DNA of 64,000 nt from Cupriavidus basilensis (GCF_008801925.2 NZ_CP062804.1:1426001-1490000); one strand, 5' to 3'. Shown: positions 35,007 through 45,542, numbered from the stretch's first letter. Notes: a model not told the origin generated them from the letters alone. Program-made: numbers and translations.

Positions 35007-36599
35007 ATGCCCACCCCTATCCTGCGCCTTGCCGGCATTACCAAGCGATTCGGCCCGCTTGTGGCCAACGACGATATCTCGCTGGCGTTGCAGCGCGGGG
35101 AGGTGCTGGCCTTGCTGGGCGAGAACGGCGCCGGCAAGAGCACGCTGGTCAGCATCCTGTTCGGGCACTACGTGGCCGACGCCGGTACGGTGGAGGTGGA
35201 CGGTCAGCCGTTGCCGCCCGGCCAGCCACGCGCGGCGCTGGCAGCCGGCGTCGGCATGGTGCACCAGCATTTCACGCTAGCCGACAATCTCTCGGTGCTG
35301 GACAACATCATGCTCGGCACCCAGCCGCTGTGGCAATGGCGCCTGGAACGGCGCGCCGCGCGCGGCAAGGTGCTGGCCCTGGCTGAGCGCTTCGGCCTGG
35401 CGGTGCGCCCCCAGGCAATGGTTAGCGAGCTGTCGGTGGGAGAGCGCCAGCGCGTGGAGATCGTGAAGGCGTTGTATCGCGGCGCCCGCGTGCTGATTCT
35501 CGATGAGCCGACTGCCGTCTTGACGCCGCACGAGGCCGAGACGCTGTTCGCCACGCTGGCGCAACTGATCGCCGAAGGATTGTCAGTGATCTTTATCAGC
35601 CACAAGCTTGACGAGGTGCTGCGTGTTTCCGACCGCATCGCGGTACTGCGTGGTGGCAAGCTGGTGGCGCAGTGCGCCGCGGCGCAGACCACCAAGGCCG
35701 AACTGGCAGAGTTGATGGTCGGCCGCGTGGTCGCGATGCCGGAACGCGCGGCACGGCCGAGCGTCGGGGATGGCGCCAATGGCAGCGCGGCGCCACCCGT
35801 GTTTGCGCTGGAGCACGTAGGCGCGCGCGCCGCCAACGGGCGCGCGCTGCTGCGTGAGGTCAGCCTGCAGGTGCGTGCCGGCGAGATCGTCGGCATTGCC
35901 GGTGTCTCAGGCAACGGACAGGCCGCGTTGGCGGAGCTGGCCAGCGGCACGCTCGAGGCCAGCGAGGGGCGTGTCACCTTGGCAGGCAAGCCCATGCCCG
36001 CAAAGCCCCGCGCATGGATTGGGGCTGGCGTGGCACGCGTGCCGGAGGATCGCCATGCGATCGGCGTGGTGGGCGATCTTGCCGTGTGGGAGAACGCCGT
36101 TAGTGAACAACTCGGCGAGCCGCGCTTTTCGCGCTGGGGCATCATCCGGCGAGCCGCCGCGCAGCGATTCGCGCGGGACCTGGTCGCGCGTTTCGACGTG
36201 CGCACCGCCGGCATCGAGGTGCCGGCGCGAACCATGTCGGGCGGCAATATGCAAAAGCTGATCCTGGGCCGGGCGCTCTCGGTGCGCGGCGAAGGCAGCG
36301 CGCCAAGGCTGGTGGTGGCCAGCCAGCCAACCTGGGGACTCGATATCGGCGCGGTGGCCTATGTGCGCACCCGCCTGCTCGAGGCGGCGCGCGAAGGCGC
36401 TGCCGTACTGCTGATCTCGGAGGACCTGGATGAGCTGCACGCGCTGGCCGACCGCATCGCCGTGATGCATGCCGGACACCTGACCGAAGCCCGGCCTACG
36501 GCGGCATGGACGCTGGGCGAACTCGGCCTGGCCATGGCCGGCTCGGGCGGTGGCCAGCACGCGCAAGCGGGCAAGGGGGAGGTGCTCCATGCGGCTTGA
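35007..36599 (+). CDS. Nucleoside ABC importer ATP-binding protein (double ATPase domain)
   Basis: A 530-residue fusion of two ABC domains. The first has Walker A GENGAGKST, signature LSVGERQ and Walker B LILDEPTA. The second has a degenerate Walker A (GVSGNGQ) but a signature-like MSGGNMQK. This layout is normal for BMP-type nucleoside importers and sugar importers. The start at 35007 has no obvious ribosome site, so translation may depend on the upstream hairpin region. Confidence 0.92.
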   Translation: MPTPILRLAGITKRFGPLVANDDISLALQRGEVLALLGENGAGKSTLVSILFGHYVADAGTVEVDGQPLPPGQPRAALAAGVGMVHQHFTLADNLSVLDNIMLGTQPLWQWRLERRAARGKVLALAERFGLAVRPQAMVSELSVGERQRVEIVKALYRGARVLILDEPTAVLTPHEAETLFATLAQLIAEGLSVIFISHKLDEVLRVSDRIAVLRGGKLVAQCAAAQTTKAELAELMVGRVVAMPERAARPSVGDGANGSAAPPVFALEHVGARAANGRALLREVSLQVRAGEIVGIAGVSGNGQAALAELASGTLEASEGRVTLAGKPMPAKPRAWIGAGVARVPEDRHAIGVVGDLAVWENAVSEQLGEPRFSRWGIIRRAAAQRFARDLVARFDVRTAGIEVPARTMSGGNMQKLILGRALSVRGEGSAPRLVVASQPTWGLDIGAVAYVRTRLLEAAREGAAVLLISEDLDELHALADRIAVMHAGHLTEARPTAAWTLGELGLAMAGSGGGQHAQAGKGEVLHAA

Positions 36600-37680
36600 A
36601 GCCCGAACCAGCGTTTCGCGCGTGGGCATGCTGGCCGCGCCCATCGTCGCCATCCTTGCCACGCTGCTGATCTGCGCCTTGCTGGTGCGCTGGGCCGGCG
36701 CACCGGTCGGGCGGGCCTATGCGCTGCTGCTGGAAGGCGGCTTTGGCTCGCGCTTTGCGTGGTCGGAAACGCTCACGCGCGCCACGCCGCTGATCCTGAC
36801 CGGCCTGTCGGTGGCGGTGGCCTTTCGCGCACGGCTGTTCAATATCGGTGCGGAAGGGCAACTCTATCTCGGTGCGCTGGCCGCCGTGGCGGTTGGCGGC
36901 CAGGTCGATGGCGCGGTTGCGCCCTGGGCGCAGCAACTGCCCATGGGTTTGCTCTTTGTCCTGATGGTGGTGGCCGGCATGCTGGCCGGCGCCATGTTGT
37001 TGCTTGGGGCCGCGTGGCTCAAGACCCGGCTCGGTGTGGATGAGGTGGTCACGACCCTGCTGGCCAATTTCATCGTGCTGCTGTATGTCTCGATGATGCT
37101 CGATGGCCCGATGAAGGACGCCACCGCGATGGGCTGGCCGCAATCGGTGGCGCTGGTGCCGGAGCTGGAGCTGGCCAAGCTGGTGGAGCGCTCGCGCGTG
37201 CACAGCGGCTTGTTGCTGGCTTGCGCGCTGGCCGTGATTCTGTGGGCGGTCAATCGCTTCACGGTGTTTGGCCTGCACATGCGCGCGGTAGGCGCCAATG
37301 CAAGGGCCGCGGCCTTCGCCGGCATGCCGGTGCGCAGGGTGACGATGTGGGCCGCGTTGTTGTCCGGCGGGCTTGCGGGGCTGGCGGGCGTGGTGGAGGT
37401 GGCGGGGCGTACCAGCTACCTCACGCTCGATATTTCTCCCGGCTATGGCTATGCGGGTGTGGTCATCGCCATGCTGGCGGGGTTGCATCCGCTTGGCGTG
37501 GTGGCGGCATCGGTGTTCGTGGCCGGGGTGCTGGTGGGGGCGGATGGCATGAGCCGCGCGGTGGGCGTGCCCAACAGCATTGCCGACGTGATCGTGGCGG
37601 TGGCCCTGCTCGCCATGCTGGTGGCGACCATGCTGACACGCTTTCGCATCCGCTTCGATGCCCCGGGTAAGGTGGCCTGA
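36589..37680 (+). CDS. Nucleoside ABC importer permease 1
   Basis: A 363-residue inner-membrane permease with about ten hydrophobic segments. It overlaps the ATPase gene by 11 bases and has GGGGGAGG upstream. FNIGAEGQLYLGALAAVA and VDEVVTTLLANFIVLL are typical of the BMP/branched-chain permease family. Confidence 0.91.
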   Translation: MRLEARTSVSRVGMLAAPIVAILATLLICALLVRWAGAPVGRAYALLLEGGFGSRFAWSETLTRATPLILTGLSVAVAFRARLFNIGAEGQLYLGALAAVAVGGQVDGAVAPWAQQLPMGLLFVLMVVAGMLAGAMLLLGAAWLKTRLGVDEVVTTLLANFIVLLYVSMMLDGPMKDATAMGWPQSVALVPELELAKLVERSRVHSGLLLACALAVILWAVNRFTVFGLHMRAVGANARAAAFAGMPVRRVTMWAALLSGGLAGLAGVVEVAGRTSYLTLDISPGYGYAGVVIAMLAGLHPLGVVAASVFVAGVLVGADGMSRAVGVPNSIADVIVAVALLAMLVATMLTRFRIRFDAPGKVA

Positions 37681-38642
37681 TGGAACTGCTCGATATCGTG
37701 GCCTCGGCGCCATTCTGGATCGCGGTGCTGCGCGTGGCCACGCCGCTGATCTTCGGCACGCTGGGCGTGCTGCTGTGCGAGCGTGCCGGCGTACTCAACC
37801 TTGGCATCGAGGGCATCATGGTAGCTGGCGCTTTCGGTGGCTGGCTGGCGGTCTATCACGGTGCGCCGCTATGGGGCGGGGTGGCAGTGGCAGCCGGCAT
37901 CGGGCTGGCCTTCGGGCTGCTGCATGGCTGGCTGACCGTGAGCCTGGCGCTGTCCCAGCATGTGGCTGGGCTGGGCGTGACCATGCTGGCCACCAGCCTG
38001 TCCTACTATGCCTACCGGCTCGGCTTTGCTTCGGTGTCCACGCCGCCCACTATCACGCCCTTTGCCCCGATGCACTGGATCGGCGGCATTCCGCTAATTG
38101 GTGGTATGTTGAGTCCGGTGTTTGGTGAGGAGACCGCATTGACGCTGCTGGCGCTGGGGCTGGTGCCCGTGGTGGCCTGGCTGCTCTACCGGACGCCGCT
38201 CGGGCTGGCCGTGCGCATGGTCGGCGAGAATCCCGCCGCGGCGCAGGGGCAGGGGATTCGCGTAGGCGCGATGCGTATCGGTGCCATCATGGCGGGCTCC
38301 GCCTTGATGGCGGTGGGCGGCGCGTTCCTTACGCTATCCGCGTTCAACGCATTCTTCTTTAATATGATCAACGGCCGGGGCTGGATCTGCGTGGCGCTGG
38401 TGGTGTTTGCTTCGTGGCGGCCGGGCCGCGCGCTGGCCGGCGCCCTGCTGTTCGCCGCCTTCGACGCGCTGCAACTGCGCCTGCAGCAAAGCGGCGCGAG
38501 CCTGCCCGGCTTGCCGCCGCTGCCTTACCAGCTCTACCTGATGTTGCCGTATGTGCTGTCGATCCTCGCGCTGGTGCTGGTGGCGCGCCGCGCCGCCTAC
38601 CCGCAGGCGCTGATGAAGCCCTATCGCAAGGGCGAACGTTGA
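37680..38642 (+). CDS. Nucleoside ABC importer permease 2
   Basis: A 320-residue second permease; its ATG shares one base with the previous stop. GVLNLGIEGIMVAGAFGG and VRMVGENPAAAQGQGI are hallmarks of this permease family. It completes the importer (binding protein, ATPase, two permeases). Confidence 0.92.
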   Translation: MELLDIVASAPFWIAVLRVATPLIFGTLGVLLCERAGVLNLGIEGIMVAGAFGGWLAVYHGAPLWGGVAVAAGIGLAFGLLHGWLTVSLALSQHVAGLGVTMLATSLSYYAYRLGFASVSTPPTITPFAPMHWIGGIPLIGGMLSPVFGEETALTLLALGLVPVVAWLLYRTPLGLAVRMVGENPAAAQGQGIRVGAMRIGAIMAGSALMAVGGAFLTLSAFNAFFFNMINGRGWICVALVVFASWRPGRALAGALLFAAFDALQLRLQQSGASLPGLPPLPYQLYLMLPYVLSILALVLVARRAAYPQALMKPYRKGER

Positions 38643-38678
38643 TTCCAGGCAAGCAATCATCATGACAAGGCCCCCACC

Positions 38679-39950
38679 ATGCTCGACCTGATCCTACGCA
38701 ACTGCACGCTCCCCGATGGCCGTACCGGCATCGACATCGGCATCCTGGGCGACCGCATCAAGGCGGTGGAGCCGGCGCTCAAGGCGCCTGCCGCTGCCGA
38801 GGTCGATGCCGCAGGTCAACTGGTGACGCCGCCATTTGTCGATGCGCATTTCCACATGGACTCGACGCTGTCCTACGGCCTGCCGCGCATCAACCAGTCT
38901 GGCACATTACTCGAAGGCATCGCGCTATGGGGCGAGCTCAAGCCGCTGCTGACGCAGGACGCCATCGTCGAACGCGCGCTGGCCTATTGCGACTGGGCGG
39001 TCGCCAAGGGCCTGCTGGCGATCCGTTCGCACGTGGATGTGTGCGACCCGCGCCTGCTTGCCACCGAGGCGCTGCTGCACGTGCGCGAGAAGGTCCGGCC
39101 TTACCTCGACCTGCAACTGGTGGCCTTTCCGCAAGACGGCGTGCTGCGCGCGCCGGGCGCGCTCGACAATCTCAAGCGGGCGCTCGGCATGGGCGTGGAC
39201 GTGGTGGGCGGCATCCCGCATTTCGAGCGAACCATGACCGATGGCGCCGAGTCCGTGCGCATCCTGTGTGAGCTGGCCTGCGAGCGAGGCCTGCGGGTGG
39301 ACATGCACTGCGACGAGAGCGACGATCCGATGTCCCGTCATATAGAGACGCTGGCCAGCCAGGCCGTGCGCCTTGGCTTGCAGGGCAGGGTGACGGGCTC
39401 GCACCTGACCTCGATGCATTCGATGGACAACTACTACGTCTCCAAGCTGATTCCGCTGATTCGGGAGTCTGGCGTGGCGGCCATCGCCAACCCGCTGATC
39501 AACATCACACTGCAGGGCCGGCACGATAGCTATCCGAAGCGGCGTGGCATGACCCGTGTGCCGGAGTTGCTGGCCGCCGGCGTGCCGGTGGCGTTCGGCC
39601 ATGATTGCGTGATGGACCCGTGGTACAGCCTGGGCTCGGGTGACATGCTGGAGGTGGCGCATATGGGGCTGCACGTGGCGCAGATGACCGGGCAGGACGC
39701 CATGCGCGCGTGCTTTGCTGCCGTCACCGAAACACCGGCGCGCATCCTTGGGCTGGAAGGCTATGGTATCGCACCGGGCTGCCGGGCCGACCTGGTGCTG
39801 CTGCAGGCACGCGACGCGGTCGAGGCGATCCGGCTGCGCGCCACCCGTCTGCTGGTGTTGCGTGCCGGCAAGGTGGTGGCGAGCACGCGTCCCGCCACGG
39901 CCACCTTGCACCTGGATGGCAGGCCTGGGCACGTCTGTTTTCAGCCTTGA
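38679..39950 (+). CDS. codA: Cytosine deaminase-like amidohydrolase
   Basis: A 423-residue metal-dependent amidohydrolase. VDAHFHMDSTL gives the first metal His pair, then HCDESDD, the HLTSMHSM region and the metal Asp in GHDCVMDPW; all match the CodA group. It deaminates cytosine (or a related base) to uracil, which upp and URC1/URC4 then use, so it is a logical last gene of the operon. A related creatinine or isoguanine deaminase specificity cannot be excluded by eye. Confidence 0.88.
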   Translation: MLDLILRNCTLPDGRTGIDIGILGDRIKAVEPALKAPAAAEVDAAGQLVTPPFVDAHFHMDSTLSYGLPRINQSGTLLEGIALWGELKPLLTQDAIVERALAYCDWAVAKGLLAIRSHVDVCDPRLLATEALLHVREKVRPYLDLQLVAFPQDGVLRAPGALDNLKRALGMGVDVVGGIPHFERTMTDGAESVRILCELACERGLRVDMHCDESDDPMSRHIETLASQAVRLGLQGRVTGSHLTSMHSMDNYYVSKLIPLIRESGVAAIANPLINITLQGRHDSYPKRRGMTRVPELLAAGVPVAFGHDCVMDPWYSLGSGDMLEVAHMGLHVAQMTGQDAMRACFAAVTETPARILGLEGYGIAPGCRADLVLLQARDAVEAIRLRATRLLVLRAGKVVASTRPATATLHLDGRPGHVCFQP

Positions 39951-39982
39951 TCGCGGCCGCCAAAGAAATTTCAGGGCGGGAG

Positions 39983-40011
39983 TTGACAGCAGATTCCGCG
40001 TTCTGCATAAT
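39983..40011 (+). promoter_or_regulatory. Sigma70 promoter of tRNA-Leu
   Basis: -35 TTGACA (39983-39988), 17-bp spacer, -10 CATAAT (40006-40011), 39 bases before the tRNA. Confidence 0.88.
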
Positions 40012-40050
40012 GTCGTTCTTCGCAGCGCTGCGGCAAAGCAGCAAAACGAA

Positions 40051-40137
40051 GCCCAGATGGCGAAATTGGTAGACGCACTAGGTTCAGGTCCTAGCGGTGG
40101 CAACACTGTGGAGGTTCGAGTCCTCTTCTGGGCACCA
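40051..40137 (+). tRNA. tRNA-Leu (anticodon CAG)
   Basis: 87 bases including an encoded CCA. The acceptor stem GCCCAGA pairs with TCTGGGC, a long variable arm (GGTGGCAACACTG) marks a class II tRNA, and the anticodon loop is TTCAGGT. Confidence 0.97.
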
Positions 40138-40147
40138 AGACTCGATG

Positions 40148-40182
40148 AAAAAGGCCGTTGCTTATGCAGCGGCCTTTTTCTT
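40148..40182 (+). terminator. Terminator after tRNA-Leu
   Basis: Stem GGCCGTTGC/GCAGCGGCC flanked by A-run and T-run, so possibly bidirectional. Confidence 0.88.
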
Positions 40183-40406
40183 TTGCGCCGCGCTTTCATG
40201 CGGTTCCTGCCCGCACGGCATACGGCCCCTTTCGGTGGCACATTGCAAGGCACCGCCTCCCATGGCGGCCTGTTTCCCGCACCCCACGCACGCCACCTGG
40301 TTTCGCCCCCATTCGCGATGGGGCGGCGGCCGGCAGCAGAATATCGCCGGCCTGCGGGGCTTCGATCTCGAGCGGGCGTGCGTCGATGCCAGCACGCCGG
40401 ACCGTC

Positions 40407-41663
40407 TTATGCCTGGTCGTCCTTGCGTGCAGGCGGCATCGGCCGGAAGGGGAATAGCTGCTGGCGCACGAAGCCGTCCGGCATGTAGTCGCCGACTACG
40501 CCGTATTTTTCAGGGAAACGCTTGCCCGATTTCACCGCGGTGCCAAACAGGTAGTCGAGAAAGGCATAGTGCGCCGAGTAGTTCTTGTCGATCGCCTCTT
40601 CATCCGATGCATGGTGCCAGTGATGGAAATCCGGCGTGACCACGAGGTAGCGCAGCGGGCCCCACGGCAGGTGGACATTGGCGTGGTTGAACACCGCCTG
40701 GAAGCCAACGATGATGATGTACGCATCGATGACGCCCTTGTTGAAGCCCAGCACGTAGAGCGGCGCCAGCACCAGTACGCGCGTGAACACCAGTTCCAGC
40801 ATGTGCTGGCGCGAGCCTGCGAGCCAGTCCATGGTCTTGGTGCTGTGGTGCACTGCGTGGAATTTCCACAGGAACGGTACCTCGTGATACGCGCGGTGGG
40901 TCCAGTACTGCGCCAGGTCGGCCGCGAGAATGCACAGCAGCAGTTGCAGCACGAAGGGAATGCCGCCCACGAACGCGTGCACGCTGTCGCGCACCAGCCA
41001 GCCGAACAAGCGGAAGATCAGGAAATTGACCGTCAACAGGATCAGGCCAACGATGAAGTGGTTGACCGCGAAGTGCACCAGATCGGTCTGCCATTCGCGC
41101 CGGAATACGGCCTGCCCGCGATAGAGCGGGAACAGCTTTTCGATCACCACGAAGATCAGCGTCGAGCCGAGCAGGTCGAGGATGAACCAGTCCAGGCCGA
41201 TGTACGGCGTGTGGTCCGGGAAGTCGCCCACGGCTACGCGTGAGCCGCCCAACGCCACCGCAAGCGCTACCAGTGCGAATGCCGCGGCGTTCAGGCTGCG
41301 CTTGCGGCCCAGCACCAGGTTACTCAGCGACATGCCGCCGGACACCAGCAGCGCGGCAAACAGTACGTGCCGCAACACGTCGACCGAATACTTGTGGCGT
41401 AGCTCGGGCGTGGTCAGGTATTGCGGAAAATGGAAGGCAATCACGCCCAGCAGGCTCAGCCCGCCCAGGGCGAGCGCGAGGATGGCGGTGATCATGCCGC
41501 GCCCGGCTTCGAGCTCGCCGCTGCTGCCCAGCAGTTCGCGGGTATCGCGCAGGACGCTGTGCACCGGGGCGATCGGCAACTTGCTGACGGCGCCAATCTG
41601 TTTCATTTTTGAAGCATCGGGCTCGCCAGGATTGCCAGGCCTGTCAATGGGGTCGTTGGTCAT
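40407..41663 (-). CDS. Sterol desaturase/fatty acid hydroxylase family membrane protein
   Basis: A 418-residue membrane protein with roughly seven hydrophobic segments. The di-iron His motifs are all present: HRAYHE, HAVHHS, FNHANVH and HHWHH. Such enzymes hydroxylate or desaturate lipids at the membrane. The substrate is unknown; ornithine-lipid, hopanoid or ether-lipid modification are possible. It stands alone. Confidence 0.88.
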   Translation of the reverse strand: MTNDPIDRPGNPGEPDASKMKQIGAVSKLPIAPVHSVLRDTRELLGSSGELEAGRGMITAILALALGGLSLLGVIAFHFPQYLTTPELRHKYSVDVLRHVLFAALLVSGGMSLSNLVLGRKRSLNAAAFALVALAVALGGSRVAVGDFPDHTPYIGLDWFILDLLGSTLIFVVIEKLFPLYRGQAVFRREWQTDLVHFAVNHFIVGLILLTVNFLIFRLFGWLVRDSVHAFVGGIPFVLQLLLCILAADLAQYWTHRAYHEVPFLWKFHAVHHSTKTMDWLAGSRQHMLELVFTRVLVLAPLYVLGFNKGVIDAYIIIVGFQAVFNHANVHLPWGPLRYLVVTPDFHHWHHASDEEAIDKNYSAHYAFLDYLFGTAVKSGKRFPEKYGVVGDYMPDGFVRQQLFPFRPMPPARKDDQA

Positions 41664-41940
41664 CAGGATCTTCCGCTGTTCCGTTGTTTCGCTTCTTCTT
41701 GTGCTGCTACAGCTGGCTCGCGGGGCTTTTGTCCTGCGCCCCGGCGGCCAGCCGCGATCCTAGCGGAGCGCCTCTGGTTTGCATAGCAATGTGGCAGCGG
41801 CCGGCACGGTCCGGCCGCTCGCCAGGTGGCCCTGTGCGGCGCCCCACGCAAGGCGCGCCCAACCCCTAACGCTTGCGCTTTGTTTGATCTATGCTCAAAA
41901 GCAGAGTCGACATGGTTCATTTCAGCCAGGGGTTGCAGTC

Positions 41941-42843
41941 ATGGCCAGGAGTGTGTCATCTGCGTGCGCGACGCAGGGTGGTGCAGGCACCGCTGGGACC
42001 GGGCTTTGCACATACGCCGCCCATCCCCACCCTTGCCGGCTTTGTTGCTGCTCGATCCTAGCGATGTTGGTGGCCTCCCTGGCGCAGGCCGAAGAGCGTC
42101 CCTCCGGTAGCAACGCCGGCCTCGGCTGGGACCAGCTCGAACCCGATTCAGTTGCACAGCTTGCAAGTGAATCCCCGTCGCCGGCGGCGCCAGCCGGTGG
42201 CGGTGATGTGCAGGCACCGCTGGTCGCGTCGATCGGCAAATGGTCCTCCTGGAGCGGCAGTACTTCAGTTGCATCGGCTCCGCCCAGCGCGGACGACGAT
42301 GCCCCCGGGCTTTCGGCGGCCTTGCGCGATCCGGTTTATGCTGAACCCGCCAGCCGGCCGCGACACGCCGAGTTCTTCCTGCGGCTGGACGATGCCACTT
42401 CGGCGACCGGGGTCGTTGGCGGCCGGATGCAGAGCATGGCGCTCGCGATGGATACCGTATTGCCGCGCAGCGGCGGCCTGACGATACAGCCGCGCCTGCA
42501 ACTCGCCTATCAGCCCGGCCTCGATAAGAATGCAACCGGTTTTCTGTCCGGGCAGCCTGCGGACGCAAGCGCCGCGGAGGTGGTGGTGCGGGTCTACCGG
42601 ACGCAGCCAACCCGGCTGACCGGCGTCGGCGGGGTGTACCCCTTTGTCGAGGCGGATCTTTGGCAGGACCGCAGGCAGGTGATCAATATCAACGGCACCC
42701 GCATCGATCCTGACATGCTGCGTGGGCTACTCTCCGTCAACCTTGGTGCGCACGGCAGCACGAACGGGGGCGTCAAGCTCTGGGTCAAGTTGAAAGCCGG
42801 GCGCAATCCTGGGGGCACGCTGGGCGCCCGCTATCGCTGGTAG
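41941..42843 (+). CDS. Unknown exported protein, possibly outer-membrane barrel related
   Basis: A 300-residue protein from the ATG at 41941, preceded by CAGGGG. The first 50 residues are unusual: seven Cys, including CRLCCC, ahead of a hydrophobic stretch ending SLAQAEE. A low-complexity Ser/Pro/Ala part follows. The last 150 residues look like amphipathic beta strands (GGLTIQPRLQLAYQ, GGVYPFVEADLW), and the protein ends GARYRW with a terminal aromatic residue, as in outer-membrane barrels and autotransporter domains. That reading is inference. Confidence 0.62.
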   Translation: MARSVSSACATQGGAGTAGTGLCTYAAHPHPCRLCCCSILAMLVASLAQAEERPSGSNAGLGWDQLEPDSVAQLASESPSPAAPAGGGDVQAPLVASIGKWSSWSGSTSVASAPPSADDDAPGLSAALRDPVYAEPASRPRHAEFFLRLDDATSATGVVGGRMQSMALAMDTVLPRSGGLTIQPRLQLAYQPGLDKNATGFLSGQPADASAAEVVVRVYRTQPTRLTGVGGVYPFVEADLWQDRRQVININGTRIDPDMLRGLLSVNLGAHGSTNGGVKLWVKLKAGRNPGGTLGARYRW

Positions 42844-42868
42844 CCAAGGCGGGCAGGGAAAAAGGGGC

Positions 42869-42896
42869 TTGCATTTTTCTCTGACTGCGCTAGAAT
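42869..42896 (+). promoter_or_regulatory. Sigma70 promoter of tRNA-Arg
   Basis: -35 TTGCAT (42869-42874), 16-bp spacer, -10 TAGAAT (42891-42896), 13 bases before the tRNA. Confidence 0.82.
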
Positions 42897-42909
42897 GCCG
42901 TCTTCGCGT

Positions 42910-42986
42910 GCGGCTGTAGCTCAGTTGGATAGAGTACTTGGCTACGAACCAAGGGGTCGTGGGTTCGAATCCTGCCAGCCGCACCA
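42910..42986 (+). tRNA. tRNA-Arg (anticodon ACG)
   Basis: 77 bases including encoded CCA. Acceptor GCGGCTG pairs with CAGCCGC, the anticodon loop is CTACGAA, and the T-arm is GGGTTCGAATCC. The ACG anticodon is normally edited to ICG by TadA. Confidence 0.97.
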
Positions 42987-43012
42987 CTTATTCTGAGCAG
43001 CAAAAGAAGCAC

Positions 43013-43052
43013 AAAAATGGCCTGAAGCGTTAAGCGCTCCAGGCCATTTTTT
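43013..43052 (+). terminator. Terminator after tRNA-Arg
   Basis: Stem AAATGGCCTG/CAGGCCATTT with TTTTTT, 27 bases after the tRNA. Confidence 0.88.
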
Positions 43053-43188
43053 CGTTCGTGCCGTTGGGGTGGGTTTGCCGGACTGCCGTATAGCCGGCTG
43101 GCGGCGCGATGTGGTCGGCCCGGGTTGCGCCGAAAGTGCGCGACACAGGGTGATCGAGGAGGCTCTCACAATATTTGCCGAAAAGGGC

Positions 43189-43217
43189 TTGTCAGGCTGG
43201 CCCGGACCCTTTAATAT
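43189..43217 (+). promoter_or_regulatory. rRNA operon promoter, upstream copy
   Basis: -35 TTGTCA (43189-43194), 17-bp spacer, -10 TAATAT (43212-43217). Confidence 0.7.
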
Positions 43218-43340
43218 TCGCCCCCTCGCAACACGGCAACGGTCTGCAAAGCAGGCGGGGCAAGGGTTGTGGGGTTAGCGGCAAGGGTGGGCAGAGCAAA
43301 AATAGCAAGGCTTCCCGAAGCAGCAAAAGATTAAAAGTGT

Positions 43341-43369
43341 TTGACGAAACGTAGAAAGTTCTTTATAGT
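43341..43369 (+). promoter_or_regulatory. rRNA operon promoter, downstream copy
   Basis: -35 TTGACG (43341-43346), 17-bp spacer, -10 TATAGT (43364-43369), preceded by A-rich sequence that could act as an UP element. Confidence 0.82.
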
Positions 43370-43446
43370 CTCGTTTCTCTGCTGCAGCAAACGCAGCGAC
43401 GCGGTAAGCAAAGCGAACCGCGACCAGTTCTTTAACAAACAAACAA

Positions 43447-43458
43447 CCGATAAGTGTG
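43447..43458 (+). other. 16S pre-rRNA processing stem, leader arm
   Basis: CCGATAAGTGTG pairs perfectly with CACACTTATCGG at 45204-45215 in the spacer, and pairing extends into adjacent AAC-rich sequence. This brings both 16S ends together for RNase III cutting. Confidence 0.82.
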
Positions 43459-43645
43459 GGCGCTTGATAGCGGATGCGGAAGACTTCGGTCTTTTAGCTT
43501 ACAAGTTATAAAGTGCTCGCACAGTAAAACATGTTGGTTATGTCCGGGGTGCAAATCGCGGATGTAGCCAGTCAGTTTTCTGAGAGTGAGCGACCGCTCG
43601 AAAGAGCGAGATCCATAGGGAAACCGAAGGATCACACAGGTATTA

Positions 43646-45177
<1,532 letters not shown>

Positions 45178-45542
45178 AGAGCGTGCATCTCAAGTCGAGC
45201 GTTCACACTTATCGGTTTGTTAGTTGTTAGAGCCAGGATGCGCAGTGCGTGTCTTGCGTAGCATGGTCAAATGCAAGCGCTTAGCATTGAGCGCTTGCAT
45301 TTGGCTTTGCCAAGACGACCGGAGACCCAGTCTCAGTCGGCTGTTCTTTAAAAATATGGGATGTAGTAAAGGTGTCGTGAGCGTTGATGAGACGCTGCAG
45401 TAAAACACGATACCGGGTTGTGATTGTATCAACCAAAATGTATTTAAGTGATCGAAAGATGACTTGGAATACGGCACAAATGCGAGAACTCATCCTGTAG
45501 CGAGCACGGCTTGAACGCAAGTTTGAGACACACTCGTTATAG
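45178..45542 (+). other. 16S-23S internal transcribed spacer without tRNA genes
   Basis: A 365-base spacer. I searched it for tRNA-Ile(GAT) and tRNA-Ala(TGC) and found neither. It contains the 16S stem arm (45204-45215), a 13-bp perfect hairpin at 45269-45302, a boxA-like TGTTCTTTAAAAAT near 45342-45355, and the 23S stem arm at its end. Confidence 0.85.
45269..45302 (+). repeat. Perfect hairpin in the rRNA spacer
   Basis: Arms AAATGCAAGCGCT (45269-45281) and AGCGCTTGCATTT (45290-45302) with an 8-base loop, further enclosed by GTCTTG/CAAGAC. It sits where tRNA genes usually lie in such spacers. Confidence 0.8.

Larger units (their letters stand above)
42987..43645 (+). other. rRNA operon upstream and leader region, no protein gene
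   Basis: This 659-base stretch holds the tRNA-Arg terminator, two rRNA promoters and the 16S leader with antitermination boxA (GTTCTTTAACA near 43428-43438). I see no gene in it. Confidence 0.8.

Noticed and set aside
40162..40395. 77-codon minus-strand ORF after tRNA-Leu
   Set aside because: Starts without a ribosome site and ends inside the tRNA terminator; no credible domain despite a few Cys residues.
45178..45542. Possible tRNA-Ile or tRNA-Ala in the spacer
   Set aside because: No acceptor stem, GAT or TGC anticodon loop, or GGTTCGAAT T-arm is present.
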